Source: Deminuibacter soli (GTDB lineage Bacteria > Bacteroidota > Bacteroidia > Chitinophagales > Chitinophagaceae). From it: DNA of 64,000 nucleotides. Shown piece after piece: positions 7,494 to 16,364 of this stretch (within the stretch, counting starts at the first letter, position 1; each line of letters opens with the position of its first letter). The notes beneath the pieces are model-generated. The model searched no databases and was not told where the DNA came from. It saw only the letters and a list, made by a program, of their open reading frames with translations. Both the position numbers and the translations under genes were made by a program. Location: contig NZ_QTJU01000008.1 of assembly GCF_003412455.1 (NCBI RefSeq), positions 172,816-236,815 on the forward strand, given 5' to 3'.

Positions 7494-9581
7494 TTATTTA
7501 AAATCATCTGCAGTAACACCTTCATTTAATTTAATCTCACTGGCAGTCAGCTCCATGGTTTGCTGCTGTCCACCCGCTTCAAAAGTGAGGCTGGTTTTGT
7601 AGGGGAATAATAAGTTGCCTACTTTTTTATAATCAGCATAGTCGGTTGATTTGGTAATGCTCATACCATTCTGCTCCATTGATTCTTCGTTGCGCAGCAA
7701 CAGTTTGGTTGCAACATCGTAGTACTCGAAAGTTACTTTACCACCGGGTTTGGTTACCTGTATTTTGTAGGCGTCTTTGCCACTTACTTTCTCCACGCCT
7801 TTTGATTCCAGCTTAAAGCCCGCTGTACCCAGGTAATCGACCTGTTCAACTATGCTGGTTTGTGCCAGCTGGGCTTTTACTTCATCTGCAGGCAGGTCAA
7901 CTTTATTACCCTGCTGCATAGCATAGCCTTTTACACCATCGAATACCTGTTTGTTAACGGTATTACCACCCATAGTAGCCAGCACCAGCTGTTTGTTGGG
8001 TGCCATTGCCTTGTGCACCACATCGATGGTCATGCCCTGCATGCTCATGCTCATTTTTTCAGCTATGCTCGACAGCTTTTTTATTTCATCCAAACCGCCG
8101 ATGGCTTTCAGGTAATCGGTTACCACAGCCTGCGGCGTTGCGGCAGCAGCTGCTTTAGTGGTGGTTGCCGCTGCAGTTACAGGGTCGGCTTCTTTGGTAA
8201 ACTGGTGAACAGGGTAACCCAGCCTGGCCAGTCCGCCCTGTACCAGGTCGGCTTTACCGGTTACAATAATACGGGCCTGTCCGTATGTAAAATATTTCTT
8301 CGCGGCGCGCAACACATCATCGGGTGTTACGGCATTTATTTTCTGCAGGTAGGTTCTGTAAAAATCTTTGGGCAGGTTATTGAGCAGGATATTGCTGGCA
8401 AATGTGGCAATACGCGCGTTATTCTCCATACCCAATGCAAAACTACCGTTGTAGATGGCTTTTGCGCTGTTGAGTTCTTCTGTGGTGACTTTCTCTGTGC
8501 ATATTCTTTTCAGCTCATCAATAAAAGCTACTACCGCGCTATCTGTTTTTTCATTACGAACAGATGCGCTTGCACTGAATACTGTTTGGTTGCGGCCGCT
8601 GGCAATAGAAGAGTAAGCACCATATGTGAAGCCGTGTTTTTCACGCAGATCCATAAACAGGTAGCTTTCTGCACCGCCACCCAGTATCTGGTTAGCCAGC
8701 AGTACAGCAAAATAGTCAGGGCTGCTCATGGGCAATTGCACCAGGTTGGCTACTTTAATTTCGCTCTGCACAGCATTGGGCACATCTACCAGGTTTATTT
8801 CTGTAGTTGCCGGGTTTTTAACCGGCGGCACCTGGTTAAACTGTAATGCAGCACCTTTCCATCCTTTAAAAGCCTTTTCTGCAAGGGCTTTCGCCTGCTC
8901 AGGTTTAATATCACCTACAAAAGTGAGGATGCCCCTTGAAGGGGTAATGTATTTTGCATAAAACGCTTTGATATCATCCAGTGTAAGCGCTGTAACCGAT
9001 GCGGCGGTTTCAAACTCACCGTTCGGGTGATCTTTGCCGTACAGCAATGCATTCGACACCCTTCCTGCAATGGCTTTCACGCTGCGCTCGTTGGCTTTTA
9101 AACCGGTTAAGGTTTGTGATTTTAGTTTCTCGAATGATTCCTGGGTAAAGGCAGGTTCTTTAATGGCTTCTGTCATCAATGCAAACGCCTGGTCAAAATA
9201 ACGGGTTAAAGCACTTACACTGCCCCCGCCCGAGCTCAGTGATACATCGGCGCCAATCTGGTCAACTGCATCGTCAAACTGTGCTTTGGCATGTGTGCGT
9301 GTGCCCTCGCTCAGCATCTGGCCCATCAGGGACATGCCGCCTGCCTTGCTGCCTTCTGTGATAGGGCCTGCATCAATGCTGTAGCTGGCGGTTACTTTGG
9401 GCAATTTGTGGTTTTCCACAACGAGTACAGTAATACCGTTGTCCAGCTTGTACACAACCGGGTCGGCGATGCTGATAACAGGTGCCGGACCAGGTTTGGG
9501 CTGTTTTGTTCTGTCTATTGTTTGCGCTGTAGCCTGCTGAAACAGGAAAGCGCCGGTTATAAAGAATACTATTTTTCGCAT
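7494..9581 (-). CDS. M16 family peptidase homologue lacking HxxEH, with C-terminal LolA-like domain
   Basis: The 695-residue protein has a signal peptide (MRKIVFFITGAFLFQQATAQ). It then has an M16 N-terminal domain (about 40-240), an M16 C-terminal domain (about 200-440), a low-complexity Ala/Thr linker (about 460-485) and a last domain of about 210 residues resembling outer-membrane lipoprotein-sorting or DUF4292-type folds. Where active M16 enzymes have HxxEH, this one has GQMLSEGTR, so it lacks the zinc site and should be the non-catalytic partner of the enzyme encoded 33 bases upstream. Two-subunit M16 proteases of this kind are known in bacteria and mitochondria. It should act in the periplasm. 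The C-terminal domain is an unusual extra. Confidence 0.85.
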   Translation of the reverse strand: MRKIVFFITGAFLFQQATAQTIDRTKQPKPGPAPVISIADPVVYKLDNGITVLVVENHKLPKVTASYSIDAGPITEGSKAGGMSLMGQMLSEGTRTHAKAQFDDAVDQIGADVSLSSGGGSVSALTRYFDQAFALMTEAIKEPAFTQESFEKLKSQTLTGLKANERSVKAIAGRVSNALLYGKDHPNGEFETAASVTALTLDDIKAFYAKYITPSRGILTFVGDIKPEQAKALAEKAFKGWKGAALQFNQVPPVKNPATTEINLVDVPNAVQSEIKVANLVQLPMSSPDYFAVLLANQILGGGAESYLFMDLREKHGFTYGAYSSIASGRNQTVFSASASVRNEKTDSAVVAFIDELKRICTEKVTTEELNSAKAIYNGSFALGMENNARIATFASNILLNNLPKDFYRTYLQKINAVTPDDVLRAAKKYFTYGQARIIVTGKADLVQGGLARLGYPVHQFTKEADPVTAAATTTKAAAAATPQAVVTDYLKAIGGLDEIKKLSSIAEKMSMSMQGMTIDVVHKAMAPNKQLVLATMGGNTVNKQVFDGVKGYAMQQGNKVDLPADEVKAQLAQTSIVEQVDYLGTAGFKLESKGVEKVSGKDAYKIQVTKPGGKVTFEYYDVATKLLLRNEESMEQNGMSITKSTDYADYKKVGNLLFPYKTSLTFEAGGQQQTMELTASEIKLNEGVTADDFK

Positions 9582-9614
9582 GGTGATGTTAAGTTAATTG
9601 ACTGAAAAACGCCC

Positions 9615-10931
9615 TTACTTGGCAGGCAGATAATACAATACCAGACGCTGGTTTTTACCCAGGTATTTTTTGGCCACATCGCGTATTTCTTCGCGCGTAA
9701 TGGATTTCATTTCCTTCAGCTCTTCGTTTACCTGGTTGGTGTTTTTGTTATAGAACGTATAACCGTTGGCAAGATTTTCAGCCACACCAATCATTTTGCT
9801 GTTGGCAGTCACATCCTTGTTTTCAAACTGGTTGATGATTTTTTCGTAGTCCTTTTCGCTGACCAGGTTGGTTTGCAGGGAAGCCACTTCTTCATCCATG
9901 TCTTTCAGCAAATCGGTCAGGGCTGCATTGCCGTTGGGTAATGCCAGCGTAATGTAAGCGCCGTAATCTTCCAGCGAATAATTGAAAGCCTGTACTTCCA
10001 GGGCATTTTTCTTTTCATCCACCATTTTCCGGTACAGCTTTGAGCTGGCGCCGCCCGATAAAATAGAGCTGATCATTTCCAGCACCTTGGCATCACGCGT
10101 GTTTTCACCCGGTGTGCGGTAAGCAGCAAAAATAGCCGGTATCTGGATATTGGGATCGTACACCGTATCTACCATTTCTTTTGTAATGGGCTGCTCCGTA
10201 ATACGCACAGGTGTTACTGCCGCGCCGCGTGGCACATCAGCGAAATAAGCTTTTACCAGTGCCTTTGTTTTTTCAGGATCAATGTCACCCGCAATGCTTA
10301 ACACCGCATTGTTGGGAACATAATACTTTTTAAAGAAGGCTTTGAACTCATCCAGCTTTGCAGCATTCAGGTGCTCCATAGATCCGATGGTTGTCCAACG
10401 GTAAGGATGGCTGGCAAACAAACGCTCAAAAATGGCTTTTGTGAAATTGCCATAGGGCTGGTTGTCATAACGCATTCTCTTTTCTTCCTTTACTACTTCG
10501 TTTTGTGTTTTCACGCCAACCTCGTTAATCACGGGATGCATCATGCGCTCGCTTTCAAGCCACAGGCCCAGTTCAAGTTGGTTGGAGGGAAATGTTTCAA
10601 AGTAAAAAGTTCTGTCTTGCGTGGTATTGGCATTGTTCTGCCCACCATTAGAGGAAACGATTTTCATAAATTCACCTCGCTTGATATTATCGGAACCTTC
10701 AAACAGCAGGTGTTCGAAAAAGTGGGCAAAACCGGTGCGCGCAGTATCTTCATTTTTAGAGCCCACATGGTACATGACAGACACCGCAACTACTGGTGCT
10801 GATTTATCCTGGTGCAGAATTACGTGCAGACCATTATCGAGGTCATACTCGGTAAAATCCACTTTCTGTGCATGAACAGCCTGGCACAACAGTGCAGAAG
10901 CTGTCATTACACCAAAAAGTTTTTTTCGCAT
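9615..10931 (-). CDS. M16 family zinc metallopeptidase, catalytic subunit
   Basis: This 438-residue protein has a signal peptide ending near AVHAQ and the inverted zinc motif H70-F-F-E-H74 (HFFEHLLFEGS). NEVVKEEKRMRYDNQPYG follows, where the third zinc ligand Glu is expected. The M16 C-terminal domain follows from about residue 190. Such enzymes degrade peptides in the periplasm. The next gene encodes an M16 homologue without the zinc motif, so the pair probably forms an active/inactive heterodimer. The two genes form an operon with the catalytic subunit first. Confidence 0.92.
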   Translation of the reverse strand: MRKKLFGVMTASALLCQAVHAQKVDFTEYDLDNGLHVILHQDKSAPVVAVSVMYHVGSKNEDTARTGFAHFFEHLLFEGSDNIKRGEFMKIVSSNGGQNNANTTQDRTFYFETFPSNQLELGLWLESERMMHPVINEVGVKTQNEVVKEEKRMRYDNQPYGNFTKAIFERLFASHPYRWTTIGSMEHLNAAKLDEFKAFFKKYYVPNNAVLSIAGDIDPEKTKALVKAYFADVPRGAAVTPVRITEQPITKEMVDTVYDPNIQIPAIFAAYRTPGENTRDAKVLEMISSILSGGASSKLYRKMVDEKKNALEVQAFNYSLEDYGAYITLALPNGNAALTDLLKDMDEEVASLQTNLVSEKDYEKIINQFENKDVTANSKMIGVAENLANGYTFYNKNTNQVNEELKEMKSITREEIRDVAKKYLGKNQRLVLYYLPAK

Positions 10932-11187
10932 ACGCTTTGGTTTTATGTTTTGGAGGGGTAAAATAAACGTCTCTGTTTACACAATAATAGAATCTTTCCG
11001 GGTATGACCGAAAGATATTTCATGAGCGGCAACATACCTGAAGGCAGGGAAGGCGGAATTAACATATAATTTACTACTATACATACACACGCCGCAGCTG
11101 GCCTTATTGCAAACAGCAATAGTGCGGGGAGCCGGTTCAGTGTTGTACAGGCACTTCCAGATTACATACCATTTTGAGATGGGGGAG

Positions 11188-12240
11188 TTAAAAAAACAGC
11201 TCGTGCCAGTTTTGAGCCAGCGAAGCATCCTGCAATACCAGCGCTGCCATGACTACAGCCCCTGCACCATTTTTCAATCTGCAAGGCTGTTTCCGGGCAG
11301 CCAACGCCTGTATCAGTTGTAGTAAATGATCGCTGTTGCCGGGTTCGGGTATGTAGGCATGCAAAAGGCTGTAAATGGTTAATCGCTGAAACAGCAGCTC
11401 ATCATCGGTTTCATCACCGGGCAACAAAGCCTGCAACTTGTGAACATACTGCATTGCCTGCAATTGCCAATGCTGCAGCTGGTGTTTCTTCCCGGCAATT
11501 AAATAACAAACACCCAGGCGCATGGCCTGGTATACATATGCATTTTCAGTGTCTGGTTCTGTTTGAAGCCGGTGGATTGCAGCATTCAATAGTTGTTCTG
11601 TGTAAGATGCGGCTTTATATAAAATGGCTTCCACTGTCAGCTGGTTAATATCAGTAACACTTGTTATGCCAACCAGCAAATCTGCTATATCACGGAGTTG
11701 ACTTTCACGTGCAGCGGAAAGGTTGAGGTCATCCAGCCAGTCTGCTAGGGCATCAGTGAGCAGCACAATACATTCCTGGTGACAAATGTGTTTAAAGCGG
11801 TTCGTACCGGGATTTTTGCTCCATTCCCTGCGCAAGAAATAAGCAAGCTTGCCCATTGTACCATTACACAATGAAATATCTGATTCGTTACCGTAAATAA
11901 CCTCCCTGTATAGAAAGTCATCTACATCTTCTAGCACCTCGTCTGTATTAACCCCTTCCAGCAATTTGTGCTGTACCAGCCATTCGATAGTCCAACCAAT
12001 ACCGGCAAGACCATCGCCAAATGTATTATTTTGAACAGACGAAATATGTTCACCTATACACTCCAATAGCTGTTCACCGGTCATTTTGTATTGCGCATTA
12101 CCGGTTTGTTTATGCAACAGGTAATATACAGGCAGCATCCCTGCCCTGCCATTCAGCAAGCCCAGCCCGGCTGGTTCCGCGTTTTTTTGCGCCGGCAATA
12201 GTGTTTCGGTAAGCAGCAGGCCTGATAAAATTGATAGCAT
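11188..12240 (-). CDS. LanC-like (lanthionine synthetase C family) protein of the RiPP cluster
   Basis: The 350-residue protein shows the repeated Gly motifs of the LanC alpha/alpha barrel: LGLLNGRAGM (about 27-36), TFGDGLAGIGWTIEWL (about 73-88) and SLCNGTMGKLAYFL (about 120-133). The Cys-His-Gly zinc motif of active cyclases is not obvious; the nearest are LCNG and HICHQEC. It is the last gene of the minus-strand RiPP operon, 8 bases after the glycosyltransferase. Canonical LanC adds Cys thiols to dehydrated Ser/Thr. The precursor core here has no Cys and no LanB/LanM dehydratase is in the window, so a lanthionine role on that peptide is unlikely. It may bind or process the peptide in another way, or act on a distant precursor. 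Confidence 0.72.
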   Translation of the reverse strand: MLSILSGLLLTETLLPAQKNAEPAGLGLLNGRAGMLPVYYLLHKQTGNAQYKMTGEQLLECIGEHISSVQNNTFGDGLAGIGWTIEWLVQHKLLEGVNTDEVLEDVDDFLYREVIYGNESDISLCNGTMGKLAYFLRREWSKNPGTNRFKHICHQECIVLLTDALADWLDDLNLSAARESQLRDIADLLVGITSVTDINQLTVEAILYKAASYTEQLLNAAIHRLQTEPDTENAYVYQAMRLGVCYLIAGKKHQLQHWQLQAMQYVHKLQALLPGDETDDELLFQRLTIYSLLHAYIPEPGNSDHLLQLIQALAARKQPCRLKNGAGAVVMAALVLQDASLAQNWHELFF

Positions 12241-12248
12241 AGTAACGG

Positions 12249-14003
12249 TTAATGCTGATTAAGTTGGCAATGCTGCAGCCAGGGCCATGATAAAACATAT
12301 GCCTCCAGCGCTGCTTTTTCCATGTTGCATACTTTTAAATACTCTTCCATATATTCCACCTGAGTTGTGCTTCCGCAATAACCAGAATTTATATTACGTT
12401 CGTGGGGCAAATGATATAAGGCACCCTTTACACGTTTCACAGAAAAGCCCAGATTTTTCATTCGCTTCAGCCGTTCCCTGTCTTCAGGGCCCCAGCTTTT
12501 GAAGTATTCATTTTCCATACCCGCAGCTATAAACCGTTTCCTGTTTAAAAAAACAGCACCACCGCAGGATCGCATGGCTGCTGTGTTAAATTTGTTCTGG
12601 TTGCTGATAAACAAATCCGGGTCAAGTATTTTCGCAAACATATTTTTAAACAGCTGGTCTACGCCTACAAAACAGCCATCATAGGGATACACCATATCTG
12701 CATCCGCATTTCTTAACAACTGCACGCTCCCGTACACCTGGTTGATAGCAGGTATCACATCTGTGTCAAACAGTACAATGCTATTTGTTTGTGCCTTTTT
12801 AACCAGCAGGTTGTTGATATGCGTTCGGTGAAACAGTATATCATCGTTTTCAATAAATTCATAATTGCAGCAAGGCGGTAACTGCTGCGGATCTGTTTGT
12901 TGCTGCAGCCCTGATTCAATGATCAGTATATGCGTGTTGAAATATTTATTGAGGTACCGGGTAACTATGTACAGGTTTTCAAGACGGCTGGCAGAATCTA
13001 TATGCACAGGTATTAAAAATGACACATCCATTAAATCGATACGACAGGCAGCCGCTTCAGCATTAAAATTCCTGATCAAATCAACAAGTGCGCTGCTGCA
13101 GGTATCCGCATCTATTGCCGGCAAATGCGTATCATAATAAGGAGGAAAATGCGCATACCGCGTTTTATCGAATGCTTTTTCATTACCGCGCACACCGGCG
13201 TAATGCAGTATAGCTGTATTCTCCCATTGTTGCAAGGGTTCTGCAGGCCAGCAAAAAGCCAGGCCGGGGTGTATGTTTACTGTTTTTCCTAATAGTAAAG
13301 CATTCCAGAATAAGGCCCACATATCAGCACACCAGGCCTGGATACCTTTATACGATGATCTTCCTTTACCTGTTGCCAGGTAGAACTTTTCTGCCTCCCG
13401 GTTATTGTGCTGTTCCAGCAGCCCGTACATTGCTTCGCAATCATCCTCTATTTTTTGCCAGAATGCCGGTCCGGTGTTTTTTAATACATATTGCGCACCG
13501 CCGCAATGCTCATCATTAGCTGTCACTGTTTCCACCGGAATGCCTACAATGCCACACATTTCGTGCAGCAGGGTTGTGCATCCTGCCTGTTGTATATAAG
13601 TGCTGCTTAAATAACTGCGTGTGTCAGAAACATACCAGGTATCATCCCGGCACATAGATGTAAAATCAGGCAATTCACGGAAGATAATATCTGAATCATG
13701 GTAGAAGAAAAACGCACTTTGCAATTGCGGATGGGCTTCAAGATGCTGGCGTATGATATGCGGACGCAGGGAAGAAAGGTAGTTGCGTTTTTTTCTAAGA
13801 TCAGGGTAGGTATAAAAACAGGCTTTACCCCGCTGCTCTTCCATCAGCTCCCGGAAATGGTTCTGTAAACCGGTGCCGGGGTTATAAGCAACCAATACAT
13901 GTATATTTTGTGCAGCAATGCCCACCTGCGAAAAATTGTGTAGCTGCAGTGCAAGCTGCCAGGTAAAATAGTAATCGTCTGGTTGAGCGGAAAGAAACAG
14001 CAT
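12249..14003 (-). CDS. two-domain glycosyltransferase of the RiPP cluster
   Basis: The 584-residue protein appears to be two glycosyltransferase units in one chain. The N-terminal half (about 1-300) has a DxD-like motif in FFFYHDSDIIFREL. The C-terminal half (about 330-560) has a GT2-type opening (VSFLIPVHIDSASRLENL), a DTDVIP motif and a Glyco_transf_7C-like end, SCGGAVFLNRKRFIAAGMENE followed by FKSWGPEDRERLKRMKNLG. The latter equals the W-G-x-E-D motif of galactosyltransferase-like enzymes. No signal peptide is present, so it should act in the cytoplasm. Its place in the operon suggests glycosylation of the Ser/Thr-rich precursor, although a different acceptor is possible. Confidence 0.7.
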   Translation of the reverse strand: MLFLSAQPDDYYFTWQLALQLHNFSQVGIAAQNIHVLVAYNPGTGLQNHFRELMEEQRGKACFYTYPDLRKKRNYLSSLRPHIIRQHLEAHPQLQSAFFFYHDSDIIFRELPDFTSMCRDDTWYVSDTRSYLSSTYIQQAGCTTLLHEMCGIVGIPVETVTANDEHCGGAQYVLKNTGPAFWQKIEDDCEAMYGLLEQHNNREAEKFYLATGKGRSSYKGIQAWCADMWALFWNALLLGKTVNIHPGLAFCWPAEPLQQWENTAILHYAGVRGNEKAFDKTRYAHFPPYYDTHLPAIDADTCSSALVDLIRNFNAEAAACRIDLMDVSFLIPVHIDSASRLENLYIVTRYLNKYFNTHILIIESGLQQQTDPQQLPPCCNYEFIENDDILFHRTHINNLLVKKAQTNSIVLFDTDVIPAINQVYGSVQLLRNADADMVYPYDGCFVGVDQLFKNMFAKILDPDLFISNQNKFNTAAMRSCGGAVFLNRKRFIAAGMENEYFKSWGPEDRERLKRMKNLGFSVKRVKGALYHLPHERNINSGYCGSTTQVEYMEEYLKVCNMEKAALEAYVLSWPWLQHCQLNQH

Positions 14004-14033
14004 GGTGGTTTTTCTGGTATAGCTTATTCAGGA

Positions 14034-15104
14034 TCATTTGTATTGCCCTTTAATTTTTTCCAGTTCAGGCAGTATTTTGGTGGCGTATTCGTGGGCATCC
14101 CACTGCATCTGGAAAAACTGTCCAAGGTAAACCGACATTGGTGGCAAACCCACCTGCTGCCGCCGCTGGTCTACATTTTCAGGATTGGCCAGCATGTCTA
14201 CATATTTTTTCCCGGTGGCCGGATCTGTCCATACCTGGCTGCCGTACACCTGTTTTCTTTTTTCCCGTAGAGCAATCCTGTCCTCCAGCAATGCGAGGTT
14301 AGCTGCTTTTGTTTTCCCGTTTTCAGCGGCTTGTTTTATCATGGGTAGGTACCGCTGTTGTGTAGCCAGGTCAGCATGTTGTATTACCAGGAACAATGCC
14401 TGGCTTCCGTTCTCGCCTACCTCATCTGCACCAAGCCAGCCGTACCGGTTCAAAATACCTTCTACAACCCGGAGATTAATGCTATCCTGTTCTTTCATCT
14501 GCATGGCCAGTGCCGTAAACTGTTGCTTTATTTTATCTTTTGCATCCCCGGTTGCAGCCTGCATTTGCTGCTGCAGCGACATCAGTGAAAACCGGTATTG
14601 CTGATCTTTCAGGTAAAGCGTGTCCAGCTCAGCTGCAACCCCGGCATGTGTGTTATTTTCCTTGTCTGCCTGGTTCTTCTTTACCGCATTGCAAATTGTT
14701 GCCCAGCGGCTGTCTTTATGCAATGAAGCAAAATCCGCATCGCTGGTTATGCTTTTGTAATCATTGTATTTACCCCGCACAGTTATTTCCTGCAACAGCA
14801 CAAAGGCAGAATCTGCCTCACCCGCAAGCGCCCAGGCACATGCAGCATTGTAAGCCGCATCGTACCGGTGGTTGCCAGTGCCTTTTTCACCAGGCAATTG
14901 ATATGCACGCGTATTCAGCTCGGCTGATTGCCGGTATGCTTTTGCGTTATAATATTCATAGGCCTTTTGAGCCAGCGCATCATAAGTGTCCTGGTTTCCT
15001 GTTTGTGAATAACCGGCAGTACTATTCATACAATGGAGTATTAAAAAACCAGCAAGCATTTGGCTGAAGCATTTCAATATAATGGTGTTTCCGGCAGCTT
15101 TCAT
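14034..15104 (-). CDS. DUF6624 protein with TPR-like N-terminus and signal peptide
   Basis: The start is placed at 15104, where ATGA overlaps the gwsS stop; a start 12 bases further upstream also exists. The 356-residue protein has a signal peptide (MKAAGNTIILKCFSQMLAGFLILHC and on to YSQ) and helical repeats at about 25-125 (YNAKAYRQSAELNTRAY, YDAAYNAACAWALAGEAD) that look like TPRs. A DUF6624-type domain follows (GWLGADEVGENGSQALFLVIQHAD; LEDRIALREKRKQVYG). Its molecular function is unknown. Being exported and tightly coupled to the maturase genes, it may act on or protect against the secreted peptide; this is inference. Confidence 0.72.
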   Translation of the reverse strand: MKAAGNTIILKCFSQMLAGFLILHCMNSTAGYSQTGNQDTYDALAQKAYEYYNAKAYRQSAELNTRAYQLPGEKGTGNHRYDAAYNAACAWALAGEADSAFVLLQEITVRGKYNDYKSITSDADFASLHKDSRWATICNAVKKNQADKENNTHAGVAAELDTLYLKDQQYRFSLMSLQQQMQAATGDAKDKIKQQFTALAMQMKEQDSINLRVVEGILNRYGWLGADEVGENGSQALFLVIQHADLATQQRYLPMIKQAAENGKTKAANLALLEDRIALREKRKQVYGSQVWTDPATGKKYVDMLANPENVDQRRQQVGLPPMSVYLGQFFQMQWDAHEYATKILPELEKIKGQYK

Positions 15105-16147
15105 TGATTGTTCCATTTAGCAGTATAAGGATTGTAATTACATTTCAAGGGTTTGGAATACAAATTGCCCGGATCTGTAAGATAGGCACGGCAATCTGTA
15201 CAAATATAGCGGTACTCACAGTCTTTACATACTGCCACTTCATCTTTATTAATATGCCAGTATACCTGGAACTCTTCTTTTGCCATTACATCTTTCAGGT
15301 AGGTATTGTCAATATTGCCATGCTTTTTCGCCATAGACGGGCAGTTGCAGATATCCCCGTTTTCATCAATGGATATTTTCCTGTTAAGACAGCCGTTGAA
15401 CCGGATGTTTTCTATAAACCCATGCAGGCTATACAATGTAAAAGATTCGCTGTTAATAACACCGCATCCGGCGCAGGAATCTATTTCCTGCCTGATAAAT
15501 GAAATATCGCTGTATGGGTATGAACCTTTCAGCTGCTCGAAATCCGCCCCGGGAACCGAATGAAATTGCAGAGAAATCATTTTGTATTGCTGCACCAGCT
15601 GGCTGTACGGCTCAATTGAAAATGATTGCGGAAACTTAAGCAGGAATTGCATATGCTTAAAATCGGTTGCTGCCGTGCATAACAGGATACTTTGCAGCTG
15701 TTCAGGAGATAGTACTGAATAGGCCCTTATTTGCACGTAAGGGCAGTTTAATTGCTCAAGTTCGAGGAAGATCTTTTCAAAATTCAGTCGCTTTTCACGT
15801 ATATCAATAATCGCATTTGTAATGGAATAAGGACTATCCCATACCAAATCGATGGGAGGGAAACATTCAATATTATCTGTGATAAAACCTAATTCATGGG
15901 AAATGAGGTAATTCGCAAACTGCTCAAATTCCTCAAAATCGGATTGATCTTCCAGCATGTCACCTACTTCACCAATAGTCTTCGTTTTTAACTCCAGCAG
16001 CAACTCATGATAGGCATTGCTGATGAAAAACATTTTCTTTCTCGATACATCACAAATCATCGTACGCGTATGTCCCTGTACCAAAAAGCAATCAGCATAT
16101 AACGTAAGGTAGTCTCCGGTGTGACCGGCTAAACGAACAGGGTTCAT
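15101..16147 (-). CDS. gwsS: grasp-with-spasm system SPASM-domain peptide maturase
   Basis: This 348-residue protein has no CxxxCxxC radical-SAM motif in its N-terminal two thirds. The C-terminal third is a Cys-rich SPASM region: CAGC near residue 227, GCLNRKISIDENGDICNCPS (about 252-271), then CKDCEYRYICTDCRAYL (about 308-324). This architecture fits the partner protein of the Bacteroidota grasp-with-spasm RiPP systems, where it works with an ATP-grasp ligase on a short precursor. The SPASM clusters could bind the peptide or help in cross-linking; the chemistry is not known to me. It starts 3 bases after the 66-residue ORF and ends in an ATGA overlap with the DUF6624 gene. Confidence 0.85.
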   Translation of the reverse strand: MNPVRLAGHTGDYLTLYADCFLVQGHTRTMICDVSRKKMFFISNAYHELLLELKTKTIGEVGDMLEDQSDFEEFEQFANYLISHELGFITDNIECFPPIDLVWDSPYSITNAIIDIREKRLNFEKIFLELEQLNCPYVQIRAYSVLSPEQLQSILLCTAATDFKHMQFLLKFPQSFSIEPYSQLVQQYKMISLQFHSVPGADFEQLKGSYPYSDISFIRQEIDSCAGCGVINSESFTLYSLHGFIENIRFNGCLNRKISIDENGDICNCPSMAKKHGNIDNTYLKDVMAKEEFQVYWHINKDEVAVCKDCEYRYICTDCRAYLTDPGNLYSKPLKCNYNPYTAKWNNQ

Positions 16148-16150
16148 AAC

Positions 16151-16351
16151 TTATATTTTTGAGTAATCGATAATCTTGGAGATCATTTTTTCGGGTAGTG
16201 TGTGATCTGTATAACAATTCAGTTTATCACTGAAAGTGCATTTATCAGGCCCACTGGCTTCCAAAAATTTATTGTAAACAACATGATTGTAAAAAACAGG
16301 CAAATTCACAGCTTGTTTTGAACTGATTTTTAACTTCTTGAATTTTATCAT
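16151..16351 (-). CDS. 66-residue protein of unknown function between the two maturase genes
   Basis: The gene starts 13 bases after the ATP-grasp stop and ends 3 bases before the SPASM maturase start. That spacing fits a translated cistron rather than chance. The protein is basic at the N-terminus (MIKFKKLKISSK), has two Cys (CTFSDKLNC) and has no signal peptide or Gly-Gly motif. The KKLKI string resembles the start of the precursor leader (MKKLKL), but the rest does not match. It is too short for a normal RiPP recognition domain. It could be a small assembly factor, a leader-binding helper or a diverged second precursor. I do not recognise the family. Confidence 0.6.
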   Translation of the reverse strand: MIKFKKLKISSKQAVNLPVFYNHVVYNKFLEASGPDKCTFSDKLNCYTDHTLPEKMISKIIDYSKI

Positions 16352-16364
16352 AACAGGTTTGGGA

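Noticed and set aside
7860..8846. 328-residue plus-strand ORF opposite the M16 gene
   Set aside because: No family features; it is explained by codon bias of the real gene on the other strand.
10977..11228. 83-residue minus-strand ORF overlapping the 3' end of the LanC-like gene
   Set aside because: It begins inside the LanC-like frame and has no motif. A small second precursor was considered, but there is no Gly-Gly leader or biased core.
15101..16147. Calling the SPASM protein a radical SAM enzyme
   Set aside because: No CxxxCxxC motif is present; only the C-terminal SPASM Cys sets are seen.
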